Source: a virus
Virus record (IMG/VR): IMGVR_UViG_3300017991_000008
Span: 1 to 64,000 of that record
Length of the DNA: 64,000 nucleotides
Strand: one strand, 5' to 3'
Shown: positions 1 through 7,401 of the stretch, one piece after another
Numbering within the stretch: position 1 is the stretch's first letter
Layout of the letters: each line of letters starts with the position of its first letter
Program-made: the position numbers and the translations under genes
Notes under the pieces: model-generated
The model's database searches: none
What the model was told of the DNA's origin: nothing
What the model saw: only the letters and a program-made list of their open reading frames with translations

Positions 1-1
1 C

Positions 2-121
2 GTCCACTACTTTGACCGCATGGGACGATGGACTGCCAGCGCGACGGGTATGAGCAAGGTGGAGGCTAAGAAAAAAGCTGCCAAGGCACGACGTAGGGCG
101 CGGAAGGAGGCACGACAATGA
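2..121 (+). CDS. C-terminal end of an unidentified protein (partial)
   Basis: An open frame enters from the left edge and ends at TGA 119-121. The visible 39 residues finish in a strongly basic, Ala/Lys/Arg-rich tail (about residues 23-39), which could bind nucleic acid. The stop overlaps the next start in an ATGA junction, so the two genes are probably translationally coupled. The missing N-terminus prevents any functional call. Confidence 0.6.
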   Translation, partial: VHYFDRMGRWTASATGMSKVEAKKKAAKARRRARKEARQ

Positions 122-369
122 AACGGTTATCATTCAAAGACGGCGACGATGCTTGTGAGTTTTGCGGAAATGTCGAGTACGACATATCGGCTACGTTGAT
201 CACATGCACCCGCTGTCGGGCTACGTATGGCCGATGCAATGGGATTTGGCGCGTAGATCCGTCCACTATTCCTGTCACCGAAAAAGATTCAACCCGGTTA
301 ACAGACGAGCCGGTTAATAGCGGATCATGCAATGACGGTGACTTGGCTCCGAAACGCGAGCGGAGTTGA
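118..369 (+). CDS. small zinc-ribbon-like protein
   Basis: 83 residues, starting inside the stop of the upstream gene (ATGA). Two Cys-x2-Cys pairs, CEFC near residue 13 and CTRC near residue 30, are spaced as in a zinc ribbon. The C-terminal half is polar and looks disordered. I do not recognise the family. It belongs to a run of small cysteine-pair proteins in the first 5 kb. Confidence 0.6.
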   Translation: MKRLSFKDGDDACEFCGNVEYDISATLITCTRCRATYGRCNGIWRVDPSTIPVTEKDSTRLTDEPVNSGSCNDGDLAPKRERS

Positions 370-372
370 ACG

Positions 373-1160
373 GTGAATAGTGAGAAGGGTTTTAATGTGC
401 CAAAAGATGAAAAACAGTTTAGGGAATGGCTCCTTCGTGCACTAGAAGATTTATTGGATGAGCCTGGGATGACGGCCTGGAACTCTGCGCACGCCATGAG
501 AAGGACCATTAAAGACAATGATTTTCGAGCACGGTTCCTGTCGGAGAAGAGATTGAAAAAGAAACAATTCAGTCTCACAGCACCCACGAAAGTGTCCGCG
601 GGTGCTCATTTCTCAGAGTGTAGAAAATACCGATATTCGCTCTGGAGAATCTGGGATCCAGAAAAGCCGTGTGTGGCCTTTATTGGACTGAACCTTCGAC
701 GGCAGATGAGAACACCGACGATCCAACGATCCGGAGGTGTGTTGGTTACGCCAAGAAGTGGGGATACGGTGGTGTTTATATGATCAATCTTTTTGCCTTG
801 AGAGCCACTGACCCCAAGTAAATGATGTCAAATACGGGTCCGGTGGGTTTTAGAAACGATTCCATCATTCTTAAAGTCTGCCAGCTTTGTCAATGTGTGA
901 TCTGCGCTTGGGGGTCTCATGGTGAATACATGGACCGTGGTTATGAGGTGACACGGTCGTTGGTAAAAGACAATATCAAGCTTTCCCACTTGGGGCTGAC
1001 CAAGAACGGACATCCCAAACATCCTCTCTATCTCAAGGGAGACTTGGAACCGATGAGGATGATCTTAATTCGAAACGTCTGTGTAGGGTGTGGCCACGAA
1101 TCTAGGCATTGTACTTGTGGGCTATCACAGCCAGAGTTAAAAGAAAGGATATTCGAATGA
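373..1160 (+). pseudogene. DUF1643 family protein, disrupted by a frameshift and a stop
   Basis: Three open segments together make one DUF1643 protein. The first begins at GTG 373 and carries [13 protein letters not shown] then FIGLN. It then needs one extra base at about 691-695 (AACCTTCG where AACCCTTCG would restore frame) to read [16 protein letters not shown] and the [13 protein letters not shown] block. That block meets an in-frame TAA at 819-821, and the same frame resumes at ATG 822 with GPVGFRND, ICAWG and LGLTKNGHPKHPLYL, the usual end of the family. A Cys-rich tail (VCVGCG, HCTCG) follows. As written, the products are a 136-residue and a 112-residue fragment. Two lesions argue for real decay rather than one base-calling error, but a C-run contraction plus a substitution could also be assembly error. 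The function of DUF1643 is not established. Confidence 0.75.
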
Positions 1161-1783
1161 GAGCTACACTATCCCCCCTGAAGGGGAAATATTATGGAAC
1201 CCACATCTATCTCGAGGATGATGCAGGAATGGAAGTTCGGTTGGAAATATGGGACACATCCGAGAGGGTTCCGAGTGAACGTGAATTGGAATGTACGGTT
1301 GAACAGTGGAAGAGGAACGCTTGGCTACCAGACGTGGTAAATCAGGAAACTGGCGAGAAGGGAGTACACGCCAAGGAATCGTTCGAGATCTGTGACGACC
1401 ACTTCGAAACCGACCGATCCTATCGACAGGCATGTGCAATAGTGGCTGTGCTCAATGGTGAAAACCCTAGTCGTATTGCCACGGTGGAACACGCCGTCAA
1501 GGTGCTCCAGAGGGCTTTCGAGGCAGACCCAGATGCCATCTCAAAGCTGGTCCGCAATAGGGTGAAGTGTAACTGTGCCCTCTCCAAGGACCCGAGTATT
1601 CAAGTGGCACCAACTGGTAGTGACGGGATCCTTGGTGGATGGCACGTGGGTCTACTTGGGATCATTAACGGAATTTTTGGTGTAGACGAGGAATCATGGG
1701 GGGCGATAGCCGCCAAGTATTGTGACGAGACGAACACCCTCCTCGGTTTTGAAGATAATGGTCGGAAGGTCGTGCCCAAATGA
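1157..1783 (+). CDS. hypothetical phage protein, 208 aa
   Basis: Start taken at ATG 1157, which overlaps the preceding stop as ATGA; an earlier in-frame ATG at 1109 would overlap the upstream gene by 52 bases. The N-terminal 100 residues are mixed alpha/beta and charged. A middle segment (about residues 120-165) is helical and ends in a CNC cysteine pair. A Gly-rich hydrophobic stretch (GGWHVGLLGIINGIFG) follows near residue 180. No family recognised. Confidence 0.7.
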   Translation: MRATLSPLKGKYYGTHIYLEDDAGMEVRLEIWDTSERVPSERELECTVEQWKRNAWLPDVVNQETGEKGVHAKESFEICDDHFETDRSYRQACAIVAVLNGENPSRIATVEHAVKVLQRAFEADPDAISKLVRNRVKCNCALSKDPSIQVAPTGSDGILGGWHVGLLGIINGIFGVDEESWGAIAAKYCDETNTLLGFEDNGRKVVPK

Positions 1784-2049
1784 ATCAGGGTGAAGCCGTA
1801 TCGAGGGAGGACTGGAACCCATGGTATCTCTGCTACTGTAGAGACCACGGGAACACGCCTGAGCAGATGCTGGAACAGGATAGGGAAACCTACCCAGGGG
1901 GGAAAATGGCCGGCTTTATTATTTGGAGCCTCAGAAAGCGGTCTGAGTTTTTTGGACAGCACCCAGAGCTGGCAGGCGAAAAGAGACACAATGCTGAAAC
2001 CGTGAACGCATACACGGAATGGCTACAGGAGCAGGGCAATGTCAAGTGA
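1780..2049 (+). CDS. hypothetical protein, 89 aa, WNPWY motif
   Basis: ATGA overlap with the upstream gene. The protein opens with a short acidic segment, then WNPWYLCYCRDHG and a PGGKMAGFIIW motif. The aromatic/Gly pattern resembles small conserved phage proteins of unknown function. Function unknown; coding support comes from the overlapping start and stop. Confidence 0.65.
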   Translation: MNQGEAVSREDWNPWYLCYCRDHGNTPEQMLEQDRETYPGGKMAGFIIWSLRKRSEFFGQHPELAGEKRHNAETVNAYTEWLQEQGNVK

Positions 2050-2365
2050 TTACATTCCGCTTTGGATGGCTGTAAACGAAGGAAGGATTACCAAAAAGTT
2101 CATTCAATTCCACCGGGACAACCCGTGGATCTACAAAGAGCTTCGCAAGATGGCCATGGAGCTTCATGCCGCAGGTCACGAGAGGTATGGCATGAAGGGA
2201 TTGTTTGAGGTGCTCCGGTGGAAGCAGGCCAGAAAGACGGCTGGTTCCGAATTTAAGTTGAACAACAACTACACAGCGTTATATGCTCGATTATTGATGC
2301 ACAGGGAGCCTTCTTTGAAGGAATTTTTCGCAACCAGGGAACACAGTGCACAGGTTATTGAATAA
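2039..2365 (+). CDS. conserved phage hypothetical protein (fklNNNYtalYaR type)
   Basis: 108 residues behind a GGAG site about 7 bases before ATG 2039. Recognisable features are FHRDNPWIYKELRKMA, a LFEVLRW segment, FKLNNNYTALYARLL and a C-terminal FFATRE. This pattern recurs in many phage and prophage genomes, often near Holliday-junction resolvase genes, but has no assigned function. Neighbours here are zinc-ribbon proteins and the RuvC-like gene at 2810, so a role in DNA metabolism is only an inference. Confidence 0.7.
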   Translation: MSSDYIPLWMAVNEGRITKKFIQFHRDNPWIYKELRKMAMELHAAGHERYGMKGLFEVLRWKQARKTAGSEFKLNNNYTALYARLLMHREPSLKEFFATREHSAQVIE

Positions 2366-2634
2366 TGGCAAAACTTAGGACGTTGACTGTTGCTGTTCCC
2401 GTAGAATGTCATAATGGACATAGTGCTACGTGGTTCGTAAAAATCAAAGGCTTGGAAGTGGTTGAAGAAGGTGTACCGAAGGAACAGTGGTGTTCTTGTC
2501 CTAAATGGGGATTAGGCGAGGGATATCGTGCAACAGGGGATCCCTATATTATACACGAAGGAGAAACTCTTGAGCAAAGAAAGTCACAGGAAGAAGAGAA
2601 AGAGAAAGGAACGCCGACGGGCAAGGGTGACTAA
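2365..2634 (+). CDS. hypothetical protein, 89 aa, Cys/His pairs
   Basis: Starts in a TAATG junction with the preceding gene. The N-terminal half holds a CHNGH motif and later CSCPKWG, which could form a small metal-binding fold. The last 20 residues are Glu/Lys-rich and probably disordered. The start of the next gene lies inside this C-terminal coding stretch. Confidence 0.6.
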   Translation: MAKLRTLTVAVPVECHNGHSATWFVKIKGLEVVEEGVPKEQWCSCPKWGLGEGYRATGDPYIIHEGETLEQRKSQEEEKEKGTPTGKGD

Positions 2635-2809
2635 GCAATCCGGAGGTAGCACTTTCAAGTACGAACACAAGGGTCATGATCATAGGGACAGCTATGACTT
2701 GGCCGACGAGGAGTTAGAACAGGGATTACCAGAACCCACCTGTCCCAACTGTGGTCGATACAAGGAAGATCTTTACGCCTCTCTCTGTTCTTGGTGCCAG
2801 GGATACTAG
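2570..2809 (+). CDS. small basic zinc-ribbon protein
   Basis: I place the start at TTG 2570 because AAGGAG at 2558-2563 sits 6 bases upstream. GTG 2627 is an alternative, and a longer frame opens at 2528. From TTG 2570 the protein has 79 residues: a Lys/Arg-rich N-terminus (about residues 6-20), then an acidic linker and a C-terminal CPNCG / CSWC ribbon. The gene overlaps its upstream neighbour by 65 bases, which is long for this genome, so the start is uncertain. Function unknown. Confidence 0.5.
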   Translation: MSKESHRKKRKRKERRRARVTKQSGGSTFKYEHKGHDHRDSYDLADEELEQGLPEPTCPNCGRYKEDLYASLCSWCQGY

Positions 2810-3313
2810 ATGGAATTCGGTACTGTACTCGGGATCGACCCTGGGTTAAACGCAGGCTGGGCCGTGGGCTCCGTAGAGGCAAAGGTCCGTGTGTTGGAGT
2901 GGGGAGTAATAAAAACCCGAGACAAGCCAGTTACGGGGCTCGTAAAGGAGTTGTGCAGGTATCCTATCGGGTTGGCGGTAATAGAACAGCAATACCTGGA
3001 CGAGGGTGACAGAAGAAATCCTAGATCGGTAATAAGGACAGCTCAACTGGCTGGCAGATGGGAGGAGGCTTTGCTACTGGCTGGGATCCCTTTCACCTGG
3101 GTCCTAGCCTCCAAATGGCAAGGGAAGATGCTCAAGGGGTTAGTTAACACCTATAGTGGCAAGAGCGACGACAGAAAGAGAGCAGCCAAATTCCTGGTGA
3201 AGGCCAGGTGGGGCATGGATTTACCCAGTGACGCAGCCGACGCCGTTTTAATCATGGCGTACCAGGCTGAATTGCTCTGGTTTGAGAAATTTAGAAAAAA
3301 TAAGAAAAAGTAA
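2810..3313 (+). CDS. RuvC-like Holliday-junction resolvase
   Basis: 167 residues with the RuvC/RNase H-fold signature: GIDPG with D10, AVIEQ with E59, and DAADAV with D141 and D144. This four-acid arrangement and spacing match the catalytic site of RuvC (D7, E66, D138, D141 in E. coli). Phage members of this family resolve four-way junctions and branched replication intermediates before packaging. The C-terminus is Lys-rich. ATG 2810 follows the upstream stop directly, and the gene ends the first operon: a promoter-like sequence lies just downstream. All four catalytic acids are present, so it is probably active. Confidence 0.88.
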   Translation: MEFGTVLGIDPGLNAGWAVGSVEAKVRVLEWGVIKTRDKPVTGLVKELCRYPIGLAVIEQQYLDEGDRRNPRSVIRTAQLAGRWEEALLLAGIPFTWVLASKWQGKMLKGLVNTYSGKSDDRKRAAKFLVKARWGMDLPSDAADAVLIMAYQAELLWFEKFRKNKKK

Positions 3314-3322
3314 AAAGGTCAG

Positions 3323-3357
3323 TTGACATAGAAAGGATCGTGTCATACAAGTATAAG
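3323..3357 (+). promoter_or_regulatory. sigma70-type promoter, TTGACA-N17-TACAAG followed by TATAAG
   Basis: Perfect -35 TTGACA at 3323-3328, a 17-base spacer, TACAAG at 3346-3351, and a directly adjacent TATAAG. It lies in the 91-base gap after the RuvC-like gene and before GTG 3405. The same arrangement, including the extra TATAA directly after the -10, occurs at 62881-62915, which strengthens the call. It probably starts transcription of the 3405-6545 cluster. Confidence 0.65.
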
Positions 3358-3404
3358 ACGGAGGGGAACCGGAAGACAGTGACCTATAGCAAAGGAGACC
3401 GCCA

Positions 3405-3764
3405 GTGTTAACAGACAAGGAGTTTCAACGTCTGCTCAAGGAAACCCCACCTGTTTTGCTTTTGGGAGAATCCAAAAACAAAAAGGGACAGAAGAGTTCT
3501 AGAATACACCTGGTATTGACCAGTGCTGACAATCTGGTCATGTTACGATATCAGCGGAAGTTCTGGGATACTCTTTGCAAAAAGCAAGAAGACTACGTGA
3601 AGCGGGCTGGATTACATTTGCTTAATCCACACCCTGTGAAAATGACCGAAGATCTCAGTTCTCAATTGTGTCCAAGGTGTGTACATTTTGCACGCCGGTT
3701 ACTATCAGCCAGGAAGTCAATAAATGGAGGGACTATCCGATATTTGGAGGAACACCATGTTTAG
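3405..3764 (+). CDS. hypothetical protein, 119 aa
   Basis: GTG start with AAAGGAG 7 bases upstream, the first gene after the 3323 promoter. The chain is basic and mixed alpha/beta; a CPRC pair near residue 90 precedes a helical, Arg-rich end. No family recognised. Confidence 0.65.
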   Translation: MLTDKEFQRLLKETPPVLLLGESKNKKGQKSSRIHLVLTSADNLVMLRYQRKFWDTLCKKQEDYVKRAGLHLLNPHPVKMTEDLSSQLCPRCVHFARRLLSARKSINGGTIRYLEEHHV

Positions 3765-3945
3765 GTGCCGAAGGATGTATTGTTCAAACGGGGTTGAGTG
3801 TATGGAGGAGTGCAGGGACGAGCACGAGGTGGACCCCGAGTACCTGATAGAGCAGGCCGAGTTCATGTCCGACCTGGAAATGGACCGGGTGGCAGATGAG
3901 TATTTTGACCAGCGTGAGCAAATGCTAGACAGGAACAGACCATGA
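3757..3945 (+). CDS. small acidic Cys-containing protein, 62 aa
   Basis: Start chosen at ATG 3757 because GGAGG lies 6 bases upstream; the frame is also open from ATG 3724, which would overlap the previous gene by 41 bases. The first 20 residues hold four cysteines (FRCRR, YCSNG, ECMEEC) and the remainder is acidic and helical. Function unknown. Confidence 0.6.
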   Translation: MFRCRRMYCSNGVECMEECRDEHEVDPEYLIEQAEFMSDLEMDRVADEYFDQREQMLDRNRP

Positions 3946-4232
3946 TAGACAAGGACATTTTAAACGGGCTCACCACCGAGAGGTCCAAACGGGCATACAA
4001 ACGGCTATGCGCTGCCGCAGAAGGGTCCATGGAGAAGTTGGCAGCGTCGGTCAAAAAGAGACACGAACTTTCCTGGTCAGAGGAGTTTGCCATGCGGTGT
4101 CAGTTGGAAGCACACAAGTTAGAGCACCACCGTAATGCGGTGACAACGGCATTACAGGTGGAATTTTTGGAAGTGCAGATGCAGGCCATCGTTGCTACAA
4201 TTGCAGCAGAGATCCAAGAGAGAACCGCATGA
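3942..4232 (+). CDS. hypothetical helical protein, 96 aa
   Basis: ATGA overlap on both sides (3942 and 4229). The sequence is almost wholly alpha-helical, with a basic first third and a long amphipathic helix at about residues 45-92 that could be a coiled coil. No recognised family. Confidence 0.65.
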   Translation: MIDKDILNGLTTERSKRAYKRLCAAAEGSMEKLAASVKKRHELSWSEEFAMRCQLEAHKLEHHRNAVTTALQVEFLEVQMQAIVATIAAEIQERTA

Positions 4233-4579
4233 GCAAAAAGAAAAAGAAGATAAACGGGAAGGTCATACATTTGAAAGATATATCCCAGTGTCAACACAGG
4301 GATTTTGATCTTCATGCCGTGGTGAACGACATTACCGAAAAAGACGAAGGGCCGGTGGTGGGCCGGTGTTTATCGGTATCGATTACCTGTGCCGAATGTG
4401 GGGTTCCTTTTGCCTTTGAGGGGCTCCCTGCGGCGAAGTCTCACCTGGTACCGTCTATGACTACCAGTGGGCTCGAAGCCAGGTTGCCGATTTCGCCATC
4501 GGCGGGAGAACAGAGGGTAAAACCTGTGAAGGACATCCTAGATGACACGGTGAAGTTCACTGTACAGAAGGACGAATAA
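4229..4579 (+). CDS. conserved hypothetical protein with CAECG metal site
   Basis: ATGA overlap with the upstream gene; starts with a Lys run. It contains C-x-H near residue 21, then ITCAECGVPFAFEGLP and a LEARLPISP motif. I recognise this combination (a histidine/cysteine pair, C-x2-C-G-x-PF-x-F-x-GLP, then E-x-RLPI-P) as a widespread bacterial and phage small-protein family without a known function. A zinc-binding fold is likely. Confidence 0.65.
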   Translation: MSKKKKKINGKVIHLKDISQCQHRDFDLHAVVNDITEKDEGPVVGRCLSVSITCAECGVPFAFEGLPAAKSHLVPSMTTSGLEARLPISPSAGEQRVKPVKDILDDTVKFTVQKDE

Positions 4580-4884
4580 TGAGTGGCGAACCCCTTCCAT
4601 GTCCTTTTTGTGCGTGTTTGAATACATGGGTCACATGTCATCAGTTTGAACACTTTGTTGTCTGTAATGAGTGTCAGGCCCAAGGGCCAAAATGTAAGAC
4701 ATCTGAAGAGGCTGTTCGTCGATGGGATAATCGGGTCGGGGTAAAGGTACTGGCGCCCAGCAACACTTGTCGGGACTGTGGGATTAGCTTTAGTTCAATC
4801 TATCACGAAGGCTACAACCAGGTTGAAAAGAATGGTCGTTGTGCCAAGTGTAGTAGTCGGGCAGATGATTTATCTGATCTATAG
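4579..4884 (+). CDS. Lar-like restriction-alleviation zinc protein
   Basis: Starts in a TAATG junction. The first 50 residues follow the Lar family pattern: PCPFC, CNECQAQGP, then T-x-EEA-x2-RWDNR. A second cysteine set, CRDCG ... CAKC, fills the C-terminus, giving two ribbons in 101 residues. Lar of the Rac prophage relieves type I restriction; whether this protein does so is inference from family resemblance only. Confidence 0.65.
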   Translation: MSGEPLPCPFCACLNTWVTCHQFEHFVVCNECQAQGPKCKTSEEAVRRWDNRVGVKVLAPSNTCRDCGISFSSIYHEGYNQVEKNGRCAKCSSRADDLSDL

Positions 4885-4918
4885 GAATTTTAAGATACCG
4901 GAATTTGGAGGGAAGGAC

Positions 4919-5419
4919 ATGTTGGAAATAAAAGAACGGATCCAGGAAAAAATAAGAAGACTTGAAATAGAAGAGGCAAAGATCCTTGGCCAGCTACACT
5001 CGGTGCAAGAGAAGCTGGAACTTCTCCGCGAGTTGCTCAGTGATGCCGGGGCAAAAGATGCCACGGAATTTCAAAAGAAATCTGCACCGGCTACCAAATC
5101 CAGGAGATACAAGCGGTCGCCCAAGAATCGCAAGGTCACAAAGTCTTCAAACCGGAAGTCACGGATTGAGCCCATCATGAAAATATTGGGGGAGAATCAG
5201 GACAAGTGGCAAACGGCTATGAAGGTGACAGAAGATGGGATCAGGCGAGGTCTCTTTGAGAAAGAGACGTCTGGAAGTAGTAGGATTGAAGACATAATCA
5301 GAATGTCTCTAATAAGGTTAGCCCAGACCAAAAACCCACCGATTGAAACCAAATACAAAGACGGGAAGCGGTTATTTAGAATTAAGCAAGTGGGGGCAGA
5401 ACCGATACCACAGAAGTGA
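4919..5419 (+). CDS. coiled-coil plus winged-helix-like DNA-binding protein
   Basis: Start set at ATG 4919 behind GGAGGGAAGGAC; an upstream in-frame ATG (4778) would overlap the Lar-like gene by 107 bases. Residues 1-45 form a clear heptad coiled coil. Residues 55-90 are a Lys/Arg/Ser linker, and residues 92-160 look like a winged helix (RIEPIMKIL ... RIEDIIRMSLIRL ... KRLFRIK). The layout suggests a dimeric DNA-binding regulator, but no specific family is recognised. Confidence 0.65.
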   Translation: MLEIKERIQEKIRRLEIEEAKILGQLHSVQEKLELLRELLSDAGAKDATEFQKKSAPATKSRRYKRSPKNRKVTKSSNRKSRIEPIMKILGENQDKWQTAMKVTEDGIRRGLFEKETSGSSRIEDIIRMSLIRLAQTKNPPIETKYKDGKRLFRIKQVGAEPIPQK

Positions 5420-5443
5420 CAAGTAACTGGTAGGCCGGTCAGG

Positions 5444-5881
5444 GTGGCTCGGCGTGATTTGCGGCAACAGCCGGGATCCGCCCGTCCTGTTACGGTACCA
5501 GCCAAAAAAATGACAAAAATGTCTATTAAAAAAGGTCAAACCGAATACCCTGAGAAAATAAGACGTCCCCAAAATAGATCCGAGTGTGCCGATATTCCCA
5601 GGCCGTGTCCATTTGTTGGGTGTATTCACAATCTCTACCTGGACGTAAACGAAGAGACCGGTTCTATTAAGTACAATTTCCCAGATCTGGAACCGTGGGA
5701 TATGCAGGAGTCTTGTGCTCTGGATATAGCTGACGAGGTGGGGGATCTTACTCTCGAGAACACAGGAGGGATCATTAATCTAACCAGAGAACGAATTCGT
5801 CAATTAGAAGTGAGTGCCATGGGTAAACTGAAGCAGGACAAAACCCTGCAAGAGCTCTACGCGGAGGGTGTCGATAGGTAG
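5444..5881 (+). CDS. sigma-factor region-4-like DNA-binding regulator
   Basis: 145 residues. After a basic, probably disordered 45-residue N-terminus comes [17 protein letters not shown] and [10 protein letters not shown]. The C-terminal DNA-binding segment [19 protein letters not shown] (about residues 110-130) matches the recognition helix of sigma70 region 4 ([10 protein letters not shown]-x-A-x-x-KL). I recall such stand-alone proteins from phages and deltaproteobacterial genomes. It may redirect host RNA polymerase or act as an activator. The start is uncertain: GTG 5444 lacks a good ribosome site, and ATG 5510 in the same frame is possible. Confidence 0.7.
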   Translation: MARRDLRQQPGSARPVTVPAKKMTKMSIKKGQTEYPEKIRRPQNRSECADIPRPCPFVGCIHNLYLDVNEETGSIKYNFPDLEPWDMQESCALDIADEVGDLTLENTGGIINLTRERIRQLEVSAMGKLKQDKTLQELYAEGVDR

Positions 5882-5898
5882 ATGACTAAGGAAGAAAA

Positions 5899-6111
5899 AT
5901 GAAGATCGGAGAAGTATGGCGAAAACACGGGCCAATGGGATGGGTAAAGGTCGTGGAGTTTTGCTTTGACGACGATAAGTTTCCAGGTGTTTGGATTAGG
6001 TTTGGAGGTTCTCATGCATGGGACTACAGCAAGACTTTTTTTTGGCCCTGCACCAATTACCGGGCATTTTGTAATGACCAAAAAAGACACCTTCGATACA
6101 AGCAGGAATGA
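5899..6111 (+). CDS. hypothetical protein, 70 aa
   Basis: ATG 5899 behind AAGGAAGAAAA. Small, Trp/Phe/Gly-rich beta-type sequence with a basic C-terminus. A run of eight T at about 6037-6044 lies inside the gene. No family recognised. Confidence 0.55.
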   Translation: MKIGEVWRKHGPMGWVKVVEFCFDDDKFPGVWIRFGGSHAWDYSKTFFWPCTNYRAFCNDQKRHLRYKQE

Positions 6112-6117
6112 AATAGC

Positions 6118-6318
6118 ATGCAGTTTATTATAATAATTCTCAGCATGTATCTGTTTGCAGGTTTGGTGTTCTTTTTGTGGGCGGTGCGCCACTTCAACCC
6201 TAAAATCATTCAGGGATTCCCGGCGAGGCTTCCGTTCCCATGGAACTGTGTAGTGGCTCTATTCTTGTCCTTTTTGATCGTGGTGTTTACCTGGCCGCTT
6301 TTATGGTCAGACCTATGA
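6118..6318 (+). CDS. small integral membrane protein, two TM helices
   Basis: 66 residues with hydrophobic segments at about 2-23 and 42-62 separated by a basic loop. There is no signal-peptide cleavage site. It ends in an ATGA overlap with the next gene. A holin-like role is possible from its size and topology but nothing else supports it; the lysis genes lie 50 kb away. Confidence 0.55.
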   Translation: MQFIIIILSMYLFAGLVFFLWAVRHFNPKIIQGFPARLPFPWNCVVALFLSFLIVVFTWPLLWSDL

Positions 6319-6545
6319 AAACTGTTTACTATAAGCAATGCTCGCTCGAGACGGACGACGGGAGAACACACTATCAGTGCTGGCTGCCCACCCGATACGC
6401 CGTGAAGGGTAAGAAGGTTCGAATCACCCGGTATCCGCACACCCTGTGGAATATCACCACGGTTTTTCCAACAGCTATAAGCGAAGAAAGCCTTCGGAAC
6501 TACGGAGAGGCCCACCGGTACCACCGGCAGGTGACTGATATTTGA
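6315..6545 (+). CDS. hypothetical protein, 76 aa
   Basis: Start chosen at ATG 6315 (ATGA overlap with the membrane-protein gene); the frame is open further upstream. The chain looks like a small beta-barrel of SH3 type (WLPTRYAVKGKKVRI near residues 24-38). The pattern is common in short phage proteins of unknown role. Confidence 0.6.
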   Translation: MKTVYYKQCSLETDDGRTHYQCWLPTRYAVKGKKVRITRYPHTLWNITTVFPTAISEESLRNYGEAHRYHRQVTDI

Positions 6546-6751
6546 TCTGCTTGCTTGGCTGTGGTACATATTAACCAATGGCAACAGCCAGAAGTTTTGA
6601 TTGATTGACACAACCCTTTTGAAGCTAAGAACAAGCAAAGGAGCCCGGTCACACACTGTGGGGCCGGCGTGTGTTCCTCTCAACAGACATCCAGTCATCT
6701 TATGTGGTAGAATCCAGCATACTCAAACGCAAATGGTCGAAAGGATTGGAT
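6546..6751 (+). other. non-coding gap with inverted repeats
   Basis: About 206 bases without a convincing gene. It holds TGGCTGT (about 6555) facing ACAGCCA (about 6585), with an inner TGGT/ACCA pair. A CACAC/GTGTG pair lies near 6650-6670. TTGACA at 6604 has no good -10 at 16-18 bases. The likely content is an untranslated leader for the gene at 6752. Confidence 0.35.
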
Positions 6752-7399
6752 ATGAATGAAGGTCCATACCAGTTGTGGAAGAATACGATGCTGATTTGGA
6801 TTGTTTTCACCGTGGTGGGTACCGTTCTGACCGTGGTGGGAACTGTCTTTGGTGTCGGTGAACTAGTAGGCAAGATCATTTTGGCGACAACAGGCTTGGG
6901 CCTGGGTCTTGTGGGTCTTGGAGCCCTAGCAGCCGAAATGTGGGCAAGGTGGCGAGTGCTTAGGCAGGTCAGGGCTGTGGTACCAGTTTATTATGGCTAT
7001 TGGTACTGGAGACTTGACCAAAGGATTCCGAGCGAGAATTGGTATCACATTATGTTTGAGATAGCCAGGAAGGGAGATTTTGTTGTCGGTGTACACGATA
7101 TAGCAAACGAAGTAAGGAGCAAGCTAAACGCAGTCGAGAACCACTTTACCCTCAAGATTTTTGAGCCCTATATATTTATGACACTGAGACCGAAGGGGAT
7201 GACTGGGCTTGCTGGCTGGAAAAAGAGCCGGGGCATAGCCAGGGGACGATGGATGGAGGTGGAGTACCTACCAGAGAACATGCCCGTCACTCGGTCTCTT
7301 ATTGGGCATGAGTTCGCCCACGTATTTCTAATGAGGGTCTACCCTGGGTTGTCAGAGGGTGAGCAACACGCCTTTATGAAGAGGGCTGGTATTCCATAG
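6752..7399 (+). CDS. membrane-anchored putative zinc metallopeptidase (HEFAH)
   Basis: Start set at ATG 6752, with AAAGGA 7 bases upstream. Two hydrophobic helices at about residues 13-38 and 42-65 anchor the N-terminus. The remaining 150 residues should be soluble and end with IGHEFAHVFLM, an HExxH zinc site at 186-190. A possible third ligand lies in SEGEQHAF (E203 or H206). The chain stops 10 residues later, so the catalytic domain is compact. It is the last gene before a promoter-like sequence and a hairpin. Substrate unknown; it could cut a host envelope protein, or the motif could be structural. Confidence 0.55.
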   Translation: MNEGPYQLWKNTMLIWIVFTVVGTVLTVVGTVFGVGELVGKIILATTGLGLGLVGLGALAAEMWARWRVLRQVRAVVPVYYGYWYWRLDQRIPSENWYHIMFEIARKGDFVVGVHDIANEVRSKLNAVENHFTLKIFEPYIFMTLRPKGMTGLAGWKKSRGIARGRWMEVEYLPENMPVTRSLIGHEFAHVFLMRVYPGLSEGEQHAFMKRAGIP

Positions 7400-7401
7400 A
7401 G

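Noticed and set aside
66-587. Long minus-strand reading frame over the first three genes
   Set aside because: No ribosome site, composition unlike other proteins here, and it runs opposite to overlapping plus-strand genes with clear stop-start junctions.
2791-3009. Arg/Gly-rich 72-codon frame overlapping the RuvC-like gene
   Set aside because: Out-of-frame shadow; the RuvC catalytic motifs fix the correct frame.
6604-6640. TTGACA as a promoter
   Set aside because: No -10-like hexamer at 16-18 bases (AGAACA at 17), and the later TATA-like sequence is too far away.
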